This document shows, piece after piece, positions 9,177 through 16,740 of a stretch of DNA of 64,000 nt. Position 1 is the stretch's first letter, and every line of letters begins with the position of its first letter. Where the stretch lies: positions 346,728-410,727 of the forward strand of contig NZ_FYDL01000002.1 of NCBI RefSeq assembly GCF_900187505.1, given 5' to 3'. The notes beneath the pieces are model-generated. The model worked only from the letters and a program-made list of their open reading frames with translations. It searched no databases and was not told the DNA's origin. Source of the DNA: Pseudomonas sp. Irchel s3h17. Lineage in GTDB: Bacteria > Pseudomonadota > Gammaproteobacteria > Pseudomonadales > Pseudomonadaceae. Both the position numbers and the translations under genes were made by a program.

Positions 9177-9205
9177 TTGATTGGTATTGACCGTCAAGCT
9201 ATAAA
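9177..9205 (+). promoter_or_regulatory. Predicted sigma-70 promoter of hmgR
   Basis: TTGATT (9177-9182), 17-base spacer, TATAAA (9200-9205), ending 32 bases before the hmgR ATG. The -35 lies inside the second half of the operator pair, which fits autorepression. Confidence 0.6.
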
Positions 9206-9237
9206 GACGCCCATTCATCTCCAGGCATGACTGAACC

Positions 9238-10044
9238 ATGGAAAAGCCGCGCGCAACCAGCGACAGCAACGGTAAACAGAAAGTCCGCTCGGCCGAGGTC
9301 GGCACCGACATCCTCAAGGCGTTGGCCGAGTTGTCGCCGTCGACGTCGTTATCGCGCCTGGCCGAACATGTGCAGATGCCGGCGAGCAAGGTTCACCGCT
9401 ATCTGCAGGCGCTGATCGCCAGCGGTTTTGCCGAGCAGAACACGACGACCAACCACTACGGCCTGGGCCGCGAAGCCTTGCGCGTCGGCCTGGCGGCCCT
9501 GAACAGTATGGACGTGCTGAAAGTCGCCGCCCTGCCACTCAGCGAGTTGCGCGACGAATTGAATGAAACCTGTTTCCTGGCGGTGTGGGGCAATCAGGGG
9601 GCAACCGTGGTGCACATCGAGCCTGCGGTGCGTGCAGTGACAGTGGTGACCCAGTTAGGCTCGGTGTTGCCGCTGCTCAGCTCGTCCACCGGCCTGGTGT
9701 TCGGCGCGTACTTGCCGCACCGGGAAACCGCCGAGTTGCGAGAGCAGGAAGTCCAGGCCGCGGAGGCTCACCCCTTGGCCGATGAACAGGCCTACCGCAC
9801 CTTGTGCGAACAGATTCGCCAACGCGGCCTGCACCATGTGCATGGCTTGCTGATGCCCGGCGTCGATGCGCTCTCGGCACCGGTGTTCAATGCGGTTGGA
9901 CAGATTGCCGCCGTGCTGACCATCGTCGGCCCGACGTCCTTGTTCCACGCCGACGAAAACGGGCCGGCGGCGCAGCGCCTGTTGGCGGCAACCCGGGCCG
10001 TGAGCTGGCGCATGGGGCATGAACCCGCCACGGCCTTGAGCTGA
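9238..10044 (+). CDS. hmgR: IclR-family repressor of homogentisate catabolism
   Basis: A 268-residue IclR regulator. Residues about 20-80 form the winged helix-turn-helix (TSLSRLAEHVQMPASKVHRYLQALIASGF), and residues about 95-260 the IclR effector domain (LRDELNETCFLAVWGNQGATVVHIEP ... FNAVGQIAAVLTIVGP). It is divergent from hmgA across 162 bases holding the palindromic operator. In P. putida the orthologue represses hmgABC and is released by homogentisate. That role fits here from position and family, but effector binding was not checked. Confidence 0.93.
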   Translation: MEKPRATSDSNGKQKVRSAEVGTDILKALAELSPSTSLSRLAEHVQMPASKVHRYLQALIASGFAEQNTTTNHYGLGREALRVGLAALNSMDVLKVAALPLSELRDELNETCFLAVWGNQGATVVHIEPAVRAVTVVTQLGSVLPLLSSSTGLVFGAYLPHRETAELREQEVQAAEAHPLADEQAYRTLCEQIRQRGLHHVHGLLMPGVDALSAPVFNAVGQIAAVLTIVGPTSLFHADENGPAAQRLLAATRAVSWRMGHEPATALS

Positions 10045-10472
10045 TCGCTGCACGACTGCACTCAGGTAAAAAACCCCATCGACTTGGTCTTGGCCACCGC
10101 CTGGATTCGACGTTCAACCGCGCACTTTCCGAGGATCAGTACCCTTGCGGGCCCGGGACTTCGAACCGGGCATGGACGGACAGGATGACGGGGGTATCAG
10201 CCACACCCATGATGCAAGCGCACCAGAGTCGAGATCGCGACTGTTGCCAATGATGCAACAGTGCATGTCTCGAATCGCTATTTTTCCTGTGCAAAGAACA
10301 ACTTATTATTGTCTGGCTTTCACGGGAAATACCCTGAATGCGCAAAGGCACTCAAGTGTGGATCGTCCACTTGCCCTGCCAAAAAATCCAGATGAGTTGA
10401 GCCTCCCCTTCAATTCATTGCCCGTTGTTCACTGACGTTGATTTGTAGCTCCTTGATCTAACGTCTTACCTT
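10045..10472. other. Non-coding gap with several hairpins, no convincing gene
   Basis: About 430 bases between hmgR and a terminator, with lower GC toward the right end. Visible structures are a hairpin with 6-base arms (GCCCGG/CCGGGC, about 10149-10169) and a hairpin with 8-base arms ACTGTTGC/GCAACAGT (10240-10247 and 10255-10262). No reading frame has a ribosome site or family features. The terminator at 10473 implies that some transcript, possibly a small RNA or the hmgR message, ends here. Confidence 0.5.
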
Positions 10473-10500
10473 GGCCGCTGCGTTTGCAGCGGCCTTTTTT
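10473..10500 (+). terminator. Intrinsic terminator (copy 1 of a repeated hairpin)
   Basis: Perfect 9-base stem GGCCGCTGC/GCAGCGGCC with a GTTT loop, then six T. A near-identical hairpin lies at 11497-11523, on the other side of the amidase gene. Confidence 0.85.
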
Positions 10501-10685
10501 ATGCGCTGGTTTTTATTCACTACAACCTGGCACTACAGCACCGGCGACACATAGCCATACAACACTAACGCCCCTCCTACAAAAGCGCCGGAAAAGCGCC
10601 ACATAAGTACTGATAACTCACTGATAGGCTGACTTGACTGGCGGTAAACGCCAACTCAATCACGTCGATACCGGAGTCATCATTC

Positions 10686-11450
10686 ATGTTTCCCATCAAT
10701 AGCCAATACCGCTCGACCAAAGGTTACAACAGTCGAATTCGCTTCCTGATCCTTCACTACACTGCCGGCAACTTTTCAAGCTCGATCGCGGCACTGACCG
10801 GTCCCAGCGTCAGCGCTCATTACCTGATCCCCGACGTGACCGACTCCTCCTACGCCAAGGCCGGGTTCACGGATCAGCAGATCTTCAGTCTTGTCGATGA
10901 ACAGCAACGGGCATGGCACGCCGGAGTCAGCCAGTGGGACAATCGCAGCAGTCTCAATGACACCTCAATCGGTATCGAAGTGGTGAATCTGGCGAGTGAC
11001 AACCAGGGACACTTCAACTTTCCGCCTTACCCCCCCCTGCAAGTCGCCGCGATTGAGCAACTGGCACTGGACATACTCAAGCGCTACCCGGACATCAGTG
11101 CGCGTAATGTCCTGGGCCACTCTGACATCGCCATTGGCCGCAAGAGCGACCCAGGCCCGGCATTTCCATGGCATGCGCTGTATTTGAAGGGCATTGGTGC
11201 CTGGTTTGACAATGACCGCCGAGATGCCCGGCTGCGACACTACAACGAATCGGGTATTCCCGATCGATCAGCGTTGATCAAACTATTCAAGACCTACGGC
11301 TATGACGTTTCGGGGGCTACTACCGAATCGGGATACCAACAACTGGTTCGAGCATTTCAATTGCACTTTCGGCCGGAGAAATACGACGGGGTCATGGATG
11401 CTCAAACGGCCGCGACCCTCGCAGCACTGGTGAGTAAATACTTCCCTTGA
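10686..11450 (+). CDS. N-acetylmuramoyl-L-alanine amidase, AmpDh3-like (possible type VI effector family)
   Basis: Zn-dependent amidase that cuts the lactoyl-peptide bond of peptidoglycan. The 254-residue protein is an Amidase_2 domain (about 15-165) with Zn ligands His24 (ILHYTAG), His145 (LGHSDIAIGRKSDPG) and Asp155, plus catalytic Glu98 (SIGIEVVN) and Lys153. A peptidoglycan-binding-like tail follows (about 190-254, LVRAFQLHFRPEKYDGVMDAQTAA). By memory of the family it resembles P. aeruginosa AmpDh3 along its whole length. AmpDh3 has no cleavable signal peptide and is reported as an H2-type VI secretion effector; this protein also lacks a signal peptide. The alternative is an ordinary cell-wall recycling amidase. 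It is a single-gene unit between two matching terminators. Confidence 0.88.
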   Translation: MFPINSQYRSTKGYNSRIRFLILHYTAGNFSSSIAALTGPSVSAHYLIPDVTDSSYAKAGFTDQQIFSLVDEQQRAWHAGVSQWDNRSSLNDTSIGIEVVNLASDNQGHFNFPPYPPLQVAAIEQLALDILKRYPDISARNVLGHSDIAIGRKSDPGPAFPWHALYLKGIGAWFDNDRRDARLRHYNESGIPDRSALIKLFKTYGYDVSGATTESGYQQLVRAFQLHFRPEKYDGVMDAQTAATLAALVSKYFP

Positions 11451-11496
11451 AGGCTGGCCTCACATCCTGCCAGCCATTTATTCGAGCACTCGGCTT

Positions 11497-11523
11497 GGCC
11501 GCTGTATTTGCAGCGGCTTTTTT
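11497..11523 (+). terminator. Intrinsic terminator (copy 2 of a repeated hairpin)
   Basis: GGCCGCTG/CAGCGGCT stem with six T, 46 bases after the amidase stop. Sequence and flanks (about 45 bases, 11494-11538) closely match 10471-10516. Confidence 0.85.
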
Positions 11524-11707
11524 ATCGGTGGTATTTCTATGCGATTCAAAAAACAGGCTTCACACAAGAGGGGTTGCTTTTAATTATTGCATCAAGAAGA
11601 TTCACACAAATGAACATGAGATAACCCACACCTCTATCAGATTCGTGCCTTTTACTTCTGTTGTAAGTTGAATATTGAGCGCCCTACTCATTCAACAGGA
11701 GATAAAG

Positions 11708-11959
11708 ATGCCCAAGCCACCACGCTATCTAACTGACCCGGATGTTGAAGCAGAAGTCCGGACGCGAAAACAGCAGCGGATTGAAGCATGGACACAAGCT
11801 CTGCAATTGGCCAACGAACACGCTCAAGCGGCGGCACAAGCCGCCACGCAGTGCATCGCCGTCGAATGGACCCGACTCCAGTCACAGATGGCACTCAAAC
11901 GGCTAGCTGAGCAACTGCGTCCTGAAAGGCACCCGCAATCGAATAAACAGGTCACCTGA
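11708..11959 (+). CDS. Small charged protein of unknown function
   Basis: An 83-residue protein starting MPKPPRYLTDPDVEAEVRTRK. The ATG at 11708 follows a good AGGAGATAAAG ribosome site; the frame is open further upstream but lacks a start with such a site. The product is rich in Ala, Gln and Arg, predicted almost wholly helical, with no signal peptide or membrane segment. I do not recognise a family. It lies 257 bases downstream of the AmpDh3-like amidase, beyond a terminator and an AT-rich patch, so it has its own promoter if expressed. A role as cytoplasmic partner of the amidase cannot be excluded, but nothing shows it. Confidence 0.6.
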   Translation: MPKPPRYLTDPDVEAEVRTRKQQRIEAWTQALQLANEHAQAAAQAATQCIAVEWTRLQSQMALKRLAEQLRPERHPQSNKQVT

Positions 11960-12043
11960 CACCAGCCCCGGGCTTGAGGATGAAGGCAACGAAACCTGAA
12001 TTCGTTACCCCCACCCGCGAAACGATAGCGGTGCCTTCACCAC

Positions 12044-12955
12044 TTACAATGAATACTGCTGCAGATTGCCCATCATTTCCTTCAACGCTTCAATGTTGTC
12101 CTTCGGATGTGCCGCGCCTTCGAAGTCGCAGATCTGCTGCCAATGCGCCGCTACCTCCTCTGGCGAGAAACCCTCGCGCGGGTCAAAGCCGGCACCGAGA
12201 CTACGCTCCCAGCGCACTTTGCCCATCCAGCCGCCACCCACTTCGAACAGCCCGGAGGTTTCCTGGCAGTTTTCGCTCGCCAGGTACACCACCAGCGGGC
12301 TGACCAGTTCCGGTTTCAGTTGCTCGAATACGTGTGGCGGGATCAGGCCTTCGGTCATGCGCGTACCACCGGTCGGGGCGATGGCGTTGACCAGGATGTT
12401 GTTTTTTCGGCCTTCGATGGCCAGGGTGCGGGTCAGGCCATAGAGGCCGAGCTTGGCCATGCCGTAGTTGGACTGGCCGAAGTTGCCGTAGATGCCCGAC
12501 GTCGACGCGGTAAAGATTACCCGACCGTAGTTTTGCTCGCGCATGTGCGACCAGGCGGCACGGGTGACTTTGTAGGCGCCCTCGACATGGACGCGGTAAA
12601 CCAGGTCCCAGTCGCTGTCGTCCATTTTGTGGAACGTCTTGTCCCGCAGGATCCCGGCATTGTTGACCACCACGTCGATCCGGCCAAAGGCGTCGAGTGC
12701 GTGCTGAACGATTTTCTCGCCGTCGGTCACCGAGTCATGGTTGGCGATGGCGGTACCGCCAGCCTCGCGAATCTCGGCTACTACGCGGTCAGCCGCGCTG
12801 GCGTTGGCCCCCTCGCCTTGCGCCGAGCCGCCAAGATCGTTGACCAGCACGTTGGCCCCCTGCCTGGCGAACAGCAACGCATGGGCCCGTCCCAGGCCTC
12901 CGCCCGCACCGGTGACGATCACGACTTTATCTTCGAAGCGCACAGACTCATTCAT
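12044..12955 (-). CDS. Short-chain dehydrogenase, (3R)-hydroxyacyl-CoA dehydrogenase (MFE-2) type
   Basis: A 303-residue classical SDR: nucleotide-binding VIVTGAGGGLGRAHAL (about 12-27), NNAG, catalytic Ser in FTASTSGIYG and YGMAK (Tyr/Lys). The TGAGGGLGRAHALLFARQGANVLVNDLGG opening and the C-terminal extension (WMGKVRWERSLGAGFDP...FSPEEVAAHWQQICDF) are typical of the dehydrogenase part of peroxisomal multifunctional enzyme 2. The product is likely an NAD-dependent 3-hydroxyacyl-CoA or hydroxysteroid dehydrogenase. The start at 12955 was chosen because MNESVRFEDKVVIV fits the family; the longer frame adds 16 unrelated residues. It is downstream of the hydrolase gene on the same strand, with a 139-base gap. 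Confidence 0.9.
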   Translation of the reverse strand: MNESVRFEDKVVIVTGAGGGLGRAHALLFARQGANVLVNDLGGSAQGEGANASAADRVVAEIREAGGTAIANHDSVTDGEKIVQHALDAFGRIDVVVNNAGILRDKTFHKMDDSDWDLVYRVHVEGAYKVTRAAWSHMREQNYGRVIFTASTSGIYGNFGQSNYGMAKLGLYGLTRTLAIEGRKNNILVNAIAPTGGTRMTEGLIPPHVFEQLKPELVSPLVVYLASENCQETSGLFEVGGGWMGKVRWERSLGAGFDPREGFSPEEVAAHWQQICDFEGAAHPKDNIEALKEMMGNLQQYSL

Positions 12956-13094
12956 TACCCAACTCCAGCAGGCCCAAGGACAGTGAACCTGAGTGTCAGG
13001 CACACGCTACGCACTCACAATCAAGTGGGCTGGAGCTGAATGGTGGACGATAAGGCAGAGGGATGATCGAGCGGTGTGCCAGGCGTTCAGGGGA

Positions 13095-13997
13095 TCAGGA
13101 GAAGGCGACTTTCAACGCCAGGGAATTCAGATGTTCACGAAAGGCCAGGTAGTGCTTGAGCACCTGCACCGGCGCTTCGATTTGCGGGTAATGACCAATG
13201 CCTTGCAGCAACACGGTGTCCGGATTGGCAATCAGCGCCCGGTAGCGTTCGACCATGTGCCCGCCCGACACCGGGTCGGCTTCACCGTCAATCACCCGTA
13301 GCGCAACGTTTCCCGTCTGCATGGCGCGAACCCAGCGATTGCGCAATGCGCGGCGTTGCGGCACATAATTGATCAGCTTATGCAGGATGCGCGGCCCATT
13401 GTTGCTGCTGATCAAACTCCAGAAATCGTCCAGTTCGCTTTCACTGGCGCGGGACTCGGGACCGAAGATCTGCCGGAAACTCTTGACCAGGGTATCTCGC
13501 GTAAAAGCCCGCCCGATCATCCAGCCCAAGGGGCTGAGCAGCAATTTCTGCATGAGCACCGGTCGATGAGTCTCGGGAAACAGCCCGCCGTTGAGGAACA
13601 CACAACTGGCAATCTGCGCACGATCCTCTTCGTGCCGGGCCAGTAACTCCTGCGCCACGCTGTCTCCATAATCATGGGCCAGCAGATGCACGGGCTGGTC
13701 GATGCCTAAATGAGCCAGTAGCGCCTGCTGCAGGTCGGTCTGCTCCAGCAGACAGTAATCATGGTGAAGGGGTTTCGCCGAGTCGCCAAAACCGAGCATG
13801 TCGCAAGCGATCACTCGATAACGCTGGGCCAGGGGCTGCCACAGGTAATGCCAATCCCAGCTGGCGGTGGGAAAGCCGTGGATCAGCAGCAAGGGTTCGC
13901 CCTGGCCGGCCACCCAATAGCGGATGGCCTGGCCACGGAACACAAAGCTCTGGCTTCGTTTGCGCCAGACGCATAACGGGATTTCGGCGAGAGACAT
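13095..13997 (-). CDS. Alpha/beta hydrolase with Asp nucleophile (epoxide hydrolase/dehalogenase-like)
   Basis: A 300-residue alpha/beta-hydrolase. The oxyanion-hole segment is LLLIHGFPTASWDW (HGFP at 40-43). The nucleophile elbow is LLAHDYGDSVA, placing Asp109 where esterases have Ser, as in epoxide hydrolases and haloalkane dehalogenases. The acid is in DGEADPV (Asp241) and the base is His269 in GIGHYPQIEAP. Substrate unknown. The ATG directly follows the stop of the class II aldolase gene (TAAATG), so the two are translationally linked. Confidence 0.87.
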   Translation of the reverse strand: MSLAEIPLCVWRKRSQSFVFRGQAIRYWVAGQGEPLLLIHGFPTASWDWHYLWQPLAQRYRVIACDMLGFGDSAKPLHHDYCLLEQTDLQQALLAHLGIDQPVHLLAHDYGDSVAQELLARHEEDRAQIASCVFLNGGLFPETHRPVLMQKLLLSPLGWMIGRAFTRDTLVKSFRQIFGPESRASESELDDFWSLISSNNGPRILHKLINYVPQRRALRNRWVRAMQTGNVALRVIDGEADPVSGGHMVERYRALIANPDTVLLQGIGHYPQIEAPVQVLKHYLAFREHLNSLALKVAFS

Positions 13998-14780
13998 TTA
14001 GAGTCTGTAGCCCGTGTCTTGTTGATCGAGTTTGCGCAGCAACGCCGGCCAGGCCAGCGCGCCACCCATTCCTTGAGCACTTTTGGTTACGCCGGCAATC
14101 ATCGCCCTGGCGCCGGCGAGTATCTGCGGTTCGATGGCAATCAACTCAGCCCCGCCACTCTGCGCCAGCACCTGGATATCGCAGGCGCGCTGGAAGGTGA
14201 ACATCATCAGAAAAGTGTCGGCGATCGTGCTGCCACAGGTCAGCAACCCATGGTTGTGCAGCATCAGGAAATGGTTTTGCCCAAGGTCCGCTTGCAGGCG
14301 CGCCTTCTCCTCATGGTTCAGCGCGACGCCTTCATAAGCGTGATACGCCAGGCTGGAGAGGACAAACAACGATTGCTGACTGATCGGCAGCACGCCTTGC
14401 TTTTGCGCAGAAACCGCTACACCCGCTGCCGTGTGGGTATGCAGCACGCACGCCACGTCGTGACGCACTTCGTGCACCGCGCTATGGATGGTGTAACCGG
14501 CGGGGTTGATCTCGTACGGACTGGCCATTTGCTTGTTGCCGGCCTGATCGACCTTGACCAGGCTCGACGCGGTGATTTCGTGGAACATCATCCCGAACGG
14601 GTTGATCAGGAAATCTTCGGTGCCCGGCACCTTGGCCGAAATGTGGGTGAAGATCAGATCATCCCAGCCATGCAGGGCCACCAACCGATAACAGGCGGCC
14701 AGATCCACTCGCGCCTGCCACTCGGTGGCGCTGACCTGATCTTTGACATTCGGGGTTGATGCTGCGGGGGCTGCGCTCAC
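13998..14780 (-). CDS. Class II aldolase/adducin family protein
   Basis: A 260-residue protein with the class II aldolase head domain: LVALHGWDDLIFTHISAKVPG near the N-terminus, the metal-ligand pair HTHTAAG, and a third ligand in MLHNHGLLTCG. Members range from fuculose-phosphate-type aldolases and decarboxylases to adducin-like proteins of unknown activity. The substrate cannot be inferred. First gene of a three-gene minus-strand run (aldolase, hydrolase, MFE-2-type SDR) that looks like a small uncharacterised catabolic unit. Confidence 0.88.
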   Translation of the reverse strand: MSAAPAASTPNVKDQVSATEWQARVDLAACYRLVALHGWDDLIFTHISAKVPGTEDFLINPFGMMFHEITASSLVKVDQAGNKQMASPYEINPAGYTIHSAVHEVRHDVACVLHTHTAAGVAVSAQKQGVLPISQQSLFVLSSLAYHAYEGVALNHEEKARLQADLGQNHFLMLHNHGLLTCGSTIADTFLMMFTFQRACDIQVLAQSGGAELIAIEPQILAGARAMIAGVTKSAQGMGGALAWPALLRKLDQQDTGYRL

Positions 14781-14995
14781 GGCAAGACCTCAGTTCTTAT
14801 TATTCTCAACATGTGAAAGCAGTCTAGTCAGCTATTGGCATTCCGGTAGTTGCATTGGCAGCCAGCTTAATGACCTAACGAGTCAGTACATTTTGCAGCA
14901 CGCAGGGCCGTGATCCGCATCACAACCCCCACTTGAGCAGACCCCTACGAACAACCCGTGGTGAGGGTGCCCGGCACAGTCGCGCAAGCGTCCGG

Positions 14996-15451
14996 TCAAC
15001 CACGCAGAGCGCTGATCAGCTCGGCCAGCCAGGGTTCGGCATCCGTTTCGGGGGTCACACTTTCACTGGCGTCCAGGCGCAACATGGGCAGCACTTCACG
15101 CACCCCCAACTCGCCGAACAGCTCGCGCATCTGTTCACCGCCACCGCAGAAGGTATCACCGTAACTGGCATCGCCCAGACCGATCACCGCGCCCGGCAAC
15201 CCGCGCCAGGCCGCTGGCAACGTATCGCGAATCATCGAGTACAGCGGTTGCAGGTTGTCCGGCAGTTCGCCCATGCCGGTAGTCGAGGTCACTGCCAGAA
15301 ACGCTTCAGGGCCAAATGCCTGAACATCCGCCAGGGTCGCGCGCGGGTTATGCCAGGTCTCGAACCCCGCGGCATTGAGTAGCTTGGCTGCATGTCGGGC
15401 GACTTCTTCAGCTGTGCCGTAGACCGAGCCGGAAAGGATGGCGACTTTCAT
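14996..15451 (-). CDS. Flavodoxin-like protein (MioC type)
   Basis: A 151-residue FMN-binding electron carrier fold. The phosphate-binding loop is SGSVYGTAEEVA near the N-terminus, followed by TSTTGMGELPDN and GLGDASYGDTFCGGG, the loops that hold the isoalloxazine ring. This resembles MioC/short flavodoxins. The start at 15451 (MKVAILSGSVYG) is preferred over an ATG 17 codons upstream. It is divergent from the LOV-protein gene across 152 bases. Confidence 0.85.
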   Translation of the reverse strand: MKVAILSGSVYGTAEEVARHAAKLLNAAGFETWHNPRATLADVQAFGPEAFLAVTSTTGMGELPDNLQPLYSMIRDTLPAAWRGLPGAVIGLGDASYGDTFCGGGEQMRELFGELGVREVLPMLRLDASESVTPETDAEPWLAELISALRG

Positions 15452-15511
15452 CAATCTGATCCTGAATCTGAGTGAAAACCGGAATACTAACAGCTGACGC
15501 AAAAAAACCGC

Positions 15512-15526
15512 GATTGACTCTCAATC
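15512..15526. promoter_or_regulatory. Palindrome between the flavodoxin and LOV genes (candidate operator)
   Basis: Perfect inverted repeat GATTGA-CTC-TCAATC lying 15 bases upstream of the predicted LOV-gene -35. No regulator can be assigned from sequence alone. Confidence 0.35.
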
Positions 15527-15541
15527 AGCAATGATAGCCAG

Positions 15542-15569
15542 TGGACAGTTTCCCGCCCTGTCATAGAAT
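15542..15569 (+). promoter_or_regulatory. Predicted sigma-70 promoter of the LOV gene
   Basis: TGGACA (15542-15547), 16-base spacer, TAGAAT (15564-15569), 35 bases before the ATG. Good fit to the sigma-70 consensus. Confidence 0.55.
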
Positions 15570-15603
15570 GCAACGCACCACTCAACGCAGAAAGGACTCT
15601 TCG

Positions 15604-16068
15604 ATGATCAATGCTCAATTGCTGCAATTGGTGATCAACGCTTCAAACGATGGAATCGTGATTGCCGAACGGGAAGGCGAAGACAATATCCTGATCTACG
15701 TGAACCCGGCCTTCGAAAAGCTCACCGGTTACAGCGCTGAAGAAATCCTCTATCAGGACTGTCGTTTTCTCCAGTCTGGAGATCGCGATCAGTACGCCTT
15801 GGGCAGTATCCGTGAAACGCTGAAAAACGGCGGATCCTGTCGCGAGGTCCTGCGCAACTACCGCAAGGACGGCACGCCGTTCTGGAATGAACTGTCGCTT
15901 TCAACGGTGTACAACGAAAGCGACAAGCAAACATATTTCATCGGTGTGCAAAAAGACGTCACGACCCAGGTCAAGGCCCAGCTACGGGTCGAACAACTGG
16001 AAGCCGAGTTGAGCGCATTGAAAGTCCAATTGCGGACGCTCAATACGACCAACGGTCAAAACAACTGA
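15604..16068 (+). CDS. Short LOV blue-light photoreceptor (PpSB-LOV type)
   Basis: A 154-residue stand-alone LOV/PAS protein binding FMN. The photoactive motif reads YQDCRFLQ with the adduct-forming Cys53, the same position as in P. putida PpSB1-LOV. Other LOV landmarks are VNPAFEKLTGYSAEEILYQD, LRNYRKDGTPFWNELSLS and FIGVQKDVT. A short C-terminal coiled-coil helix (QLEAELSALKVQL) replaces any output domain. The start is MINAQLLQLVINAS, as in the family, after an AGAAAGGA ribosome site. In P. putida such proteins act with LitR/PplR regulators to switch on genes in light; the regulator gene here is 672 bases away, with one unknown gene between. No output domain is present, so signalling must be by protein contact. 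Confidence 0.95.
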   Translation: MINAQLLQLVINASNDGIVIAEREGEDNILIYVNPAFEKLTGYSAEEILYQDCRFLQSGDRDQYALGSIRETLKNGGSCREVLRNYRKDGTPFWNELSLSTVYNESDKQTYFIGVQKDVTTQVKAQLRVEQLEAELSALKVQLRTLNTTNGQNN

Positions 16069-16131
16069 ACGAATCAATGGTCACTAACTACAATCACCAA
16101 TGACTTTGTAATTATATCTTTCGAGTAAACC

Positions 16132-16737
16132 ATGCACCGCGATGCCCTTCTGACTCAGGATGAACTCGATTTCATCCAGATGATGCAACACAACCCGCAA
16201 CTCAATGTGCGTGATGCGACGTCGAGCCTGCTGGTGAATGGGGGCGCCCAGATTCGCGACCTGCTGACTCGCCTGGCAGCGAACGAGCAAGTAACCATCC
16301 AGGCACAGTTCGAAAACCAGCAGATGACCTTCCCCCTGCACCTGGTCGAAGACGAGTTTCATGCGCTGCATTTGCGCCTGGGCGTACCGAGTATCTATGA
16401 GGACGGCCCCATGGTTCGCCCGTGGCGCCTGGTGCTTGAAGAGCCGGTCGCGCTGGAAAACGCCAGGGGCCAGCCGGGCATGCTGTGGGTGCATGAAGTG
16501 TCATTCAAGGGGGTCCTGCTGGAAGTGCGCAACCGCACCAAGCCACCGAAAAGCTTTGCGCTGTGGTTCAGCCCTTCAGGTTATGAGCGTATCGCCATGC
16601 GCGGCACCTTCGAGCGGGAAACCGAACACGGTTACTACGCCTATCGGCTCAACCAGGGCGACAAGGACGAAACCGAACGGTTGCGTCAGTACATCCTTCA
16701 GCAACACCGCCTGACCCACCCGGCCCTGCATACCTGA
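16132..16737 (+). CDS. Unknown protein with PilZ/YcgR-like appearance
   Basis: A 201-residue cytoplasmic protein with no signal peptide or membrane span. An N-terminal part (residues about 35-95, LLTRLAANEQVTIQAQFENQQMT...) looks like a YcgR-N-type beta domain. The C-terminal part (about 95-195) looks like a degenerate PilZ fold: RPWR (near 97) could replace RxxxR, and HEVSFKGVLLEV (near 166) resembles the D/NxSxxG strand with Glu in place of Asp/Asn. Because the c-di-GMP ligands are not canonical, binding is doubtful. It lies 63 bases after the LOV gene on the same strand and ends 3 bases before the convergent LitR-type gene, so it may be part of a light-signalling unit. This is inference from position; I did not recognise a named family. 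Confidence 0.7.
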   Translation: MHRDALLTQDELDFIQMMQHNPQLNVRDATSSLLVNGGAQIRDLLTRLAANEQVTIQAQFENQQMTFPLHLVEDEFHALHLRLGVPSIYEDGPMVRPWRLVLEEPVALENARGQPGMLWVHEVSFKGVLLEVRNRTKPPKSFALWFSPSGYERIAMRGTFERETEHGYYAYRLNQGDKDETERLRQYILQQHRLTHPALHT

Positions 16738-16740
16738 GCA

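Noticed and set aside
10148..10170. tRNA-like T-arm (complement reads GGTTCGAAGTCC between GC arms), as a possible tRNA remnant or attachment site
   Set aside because: The loop is nine bases instead of seven, and no acceptor, D or anticodon arms surround it. A simple hairpin explains it.
11447..11671. Small open frame starting with TTG right after the amidase, with a hydrophobic stretch
   Set aside because: It overlaps the amidase stop, has no ribosome site, and runs through the terminator hairpin at 11497.
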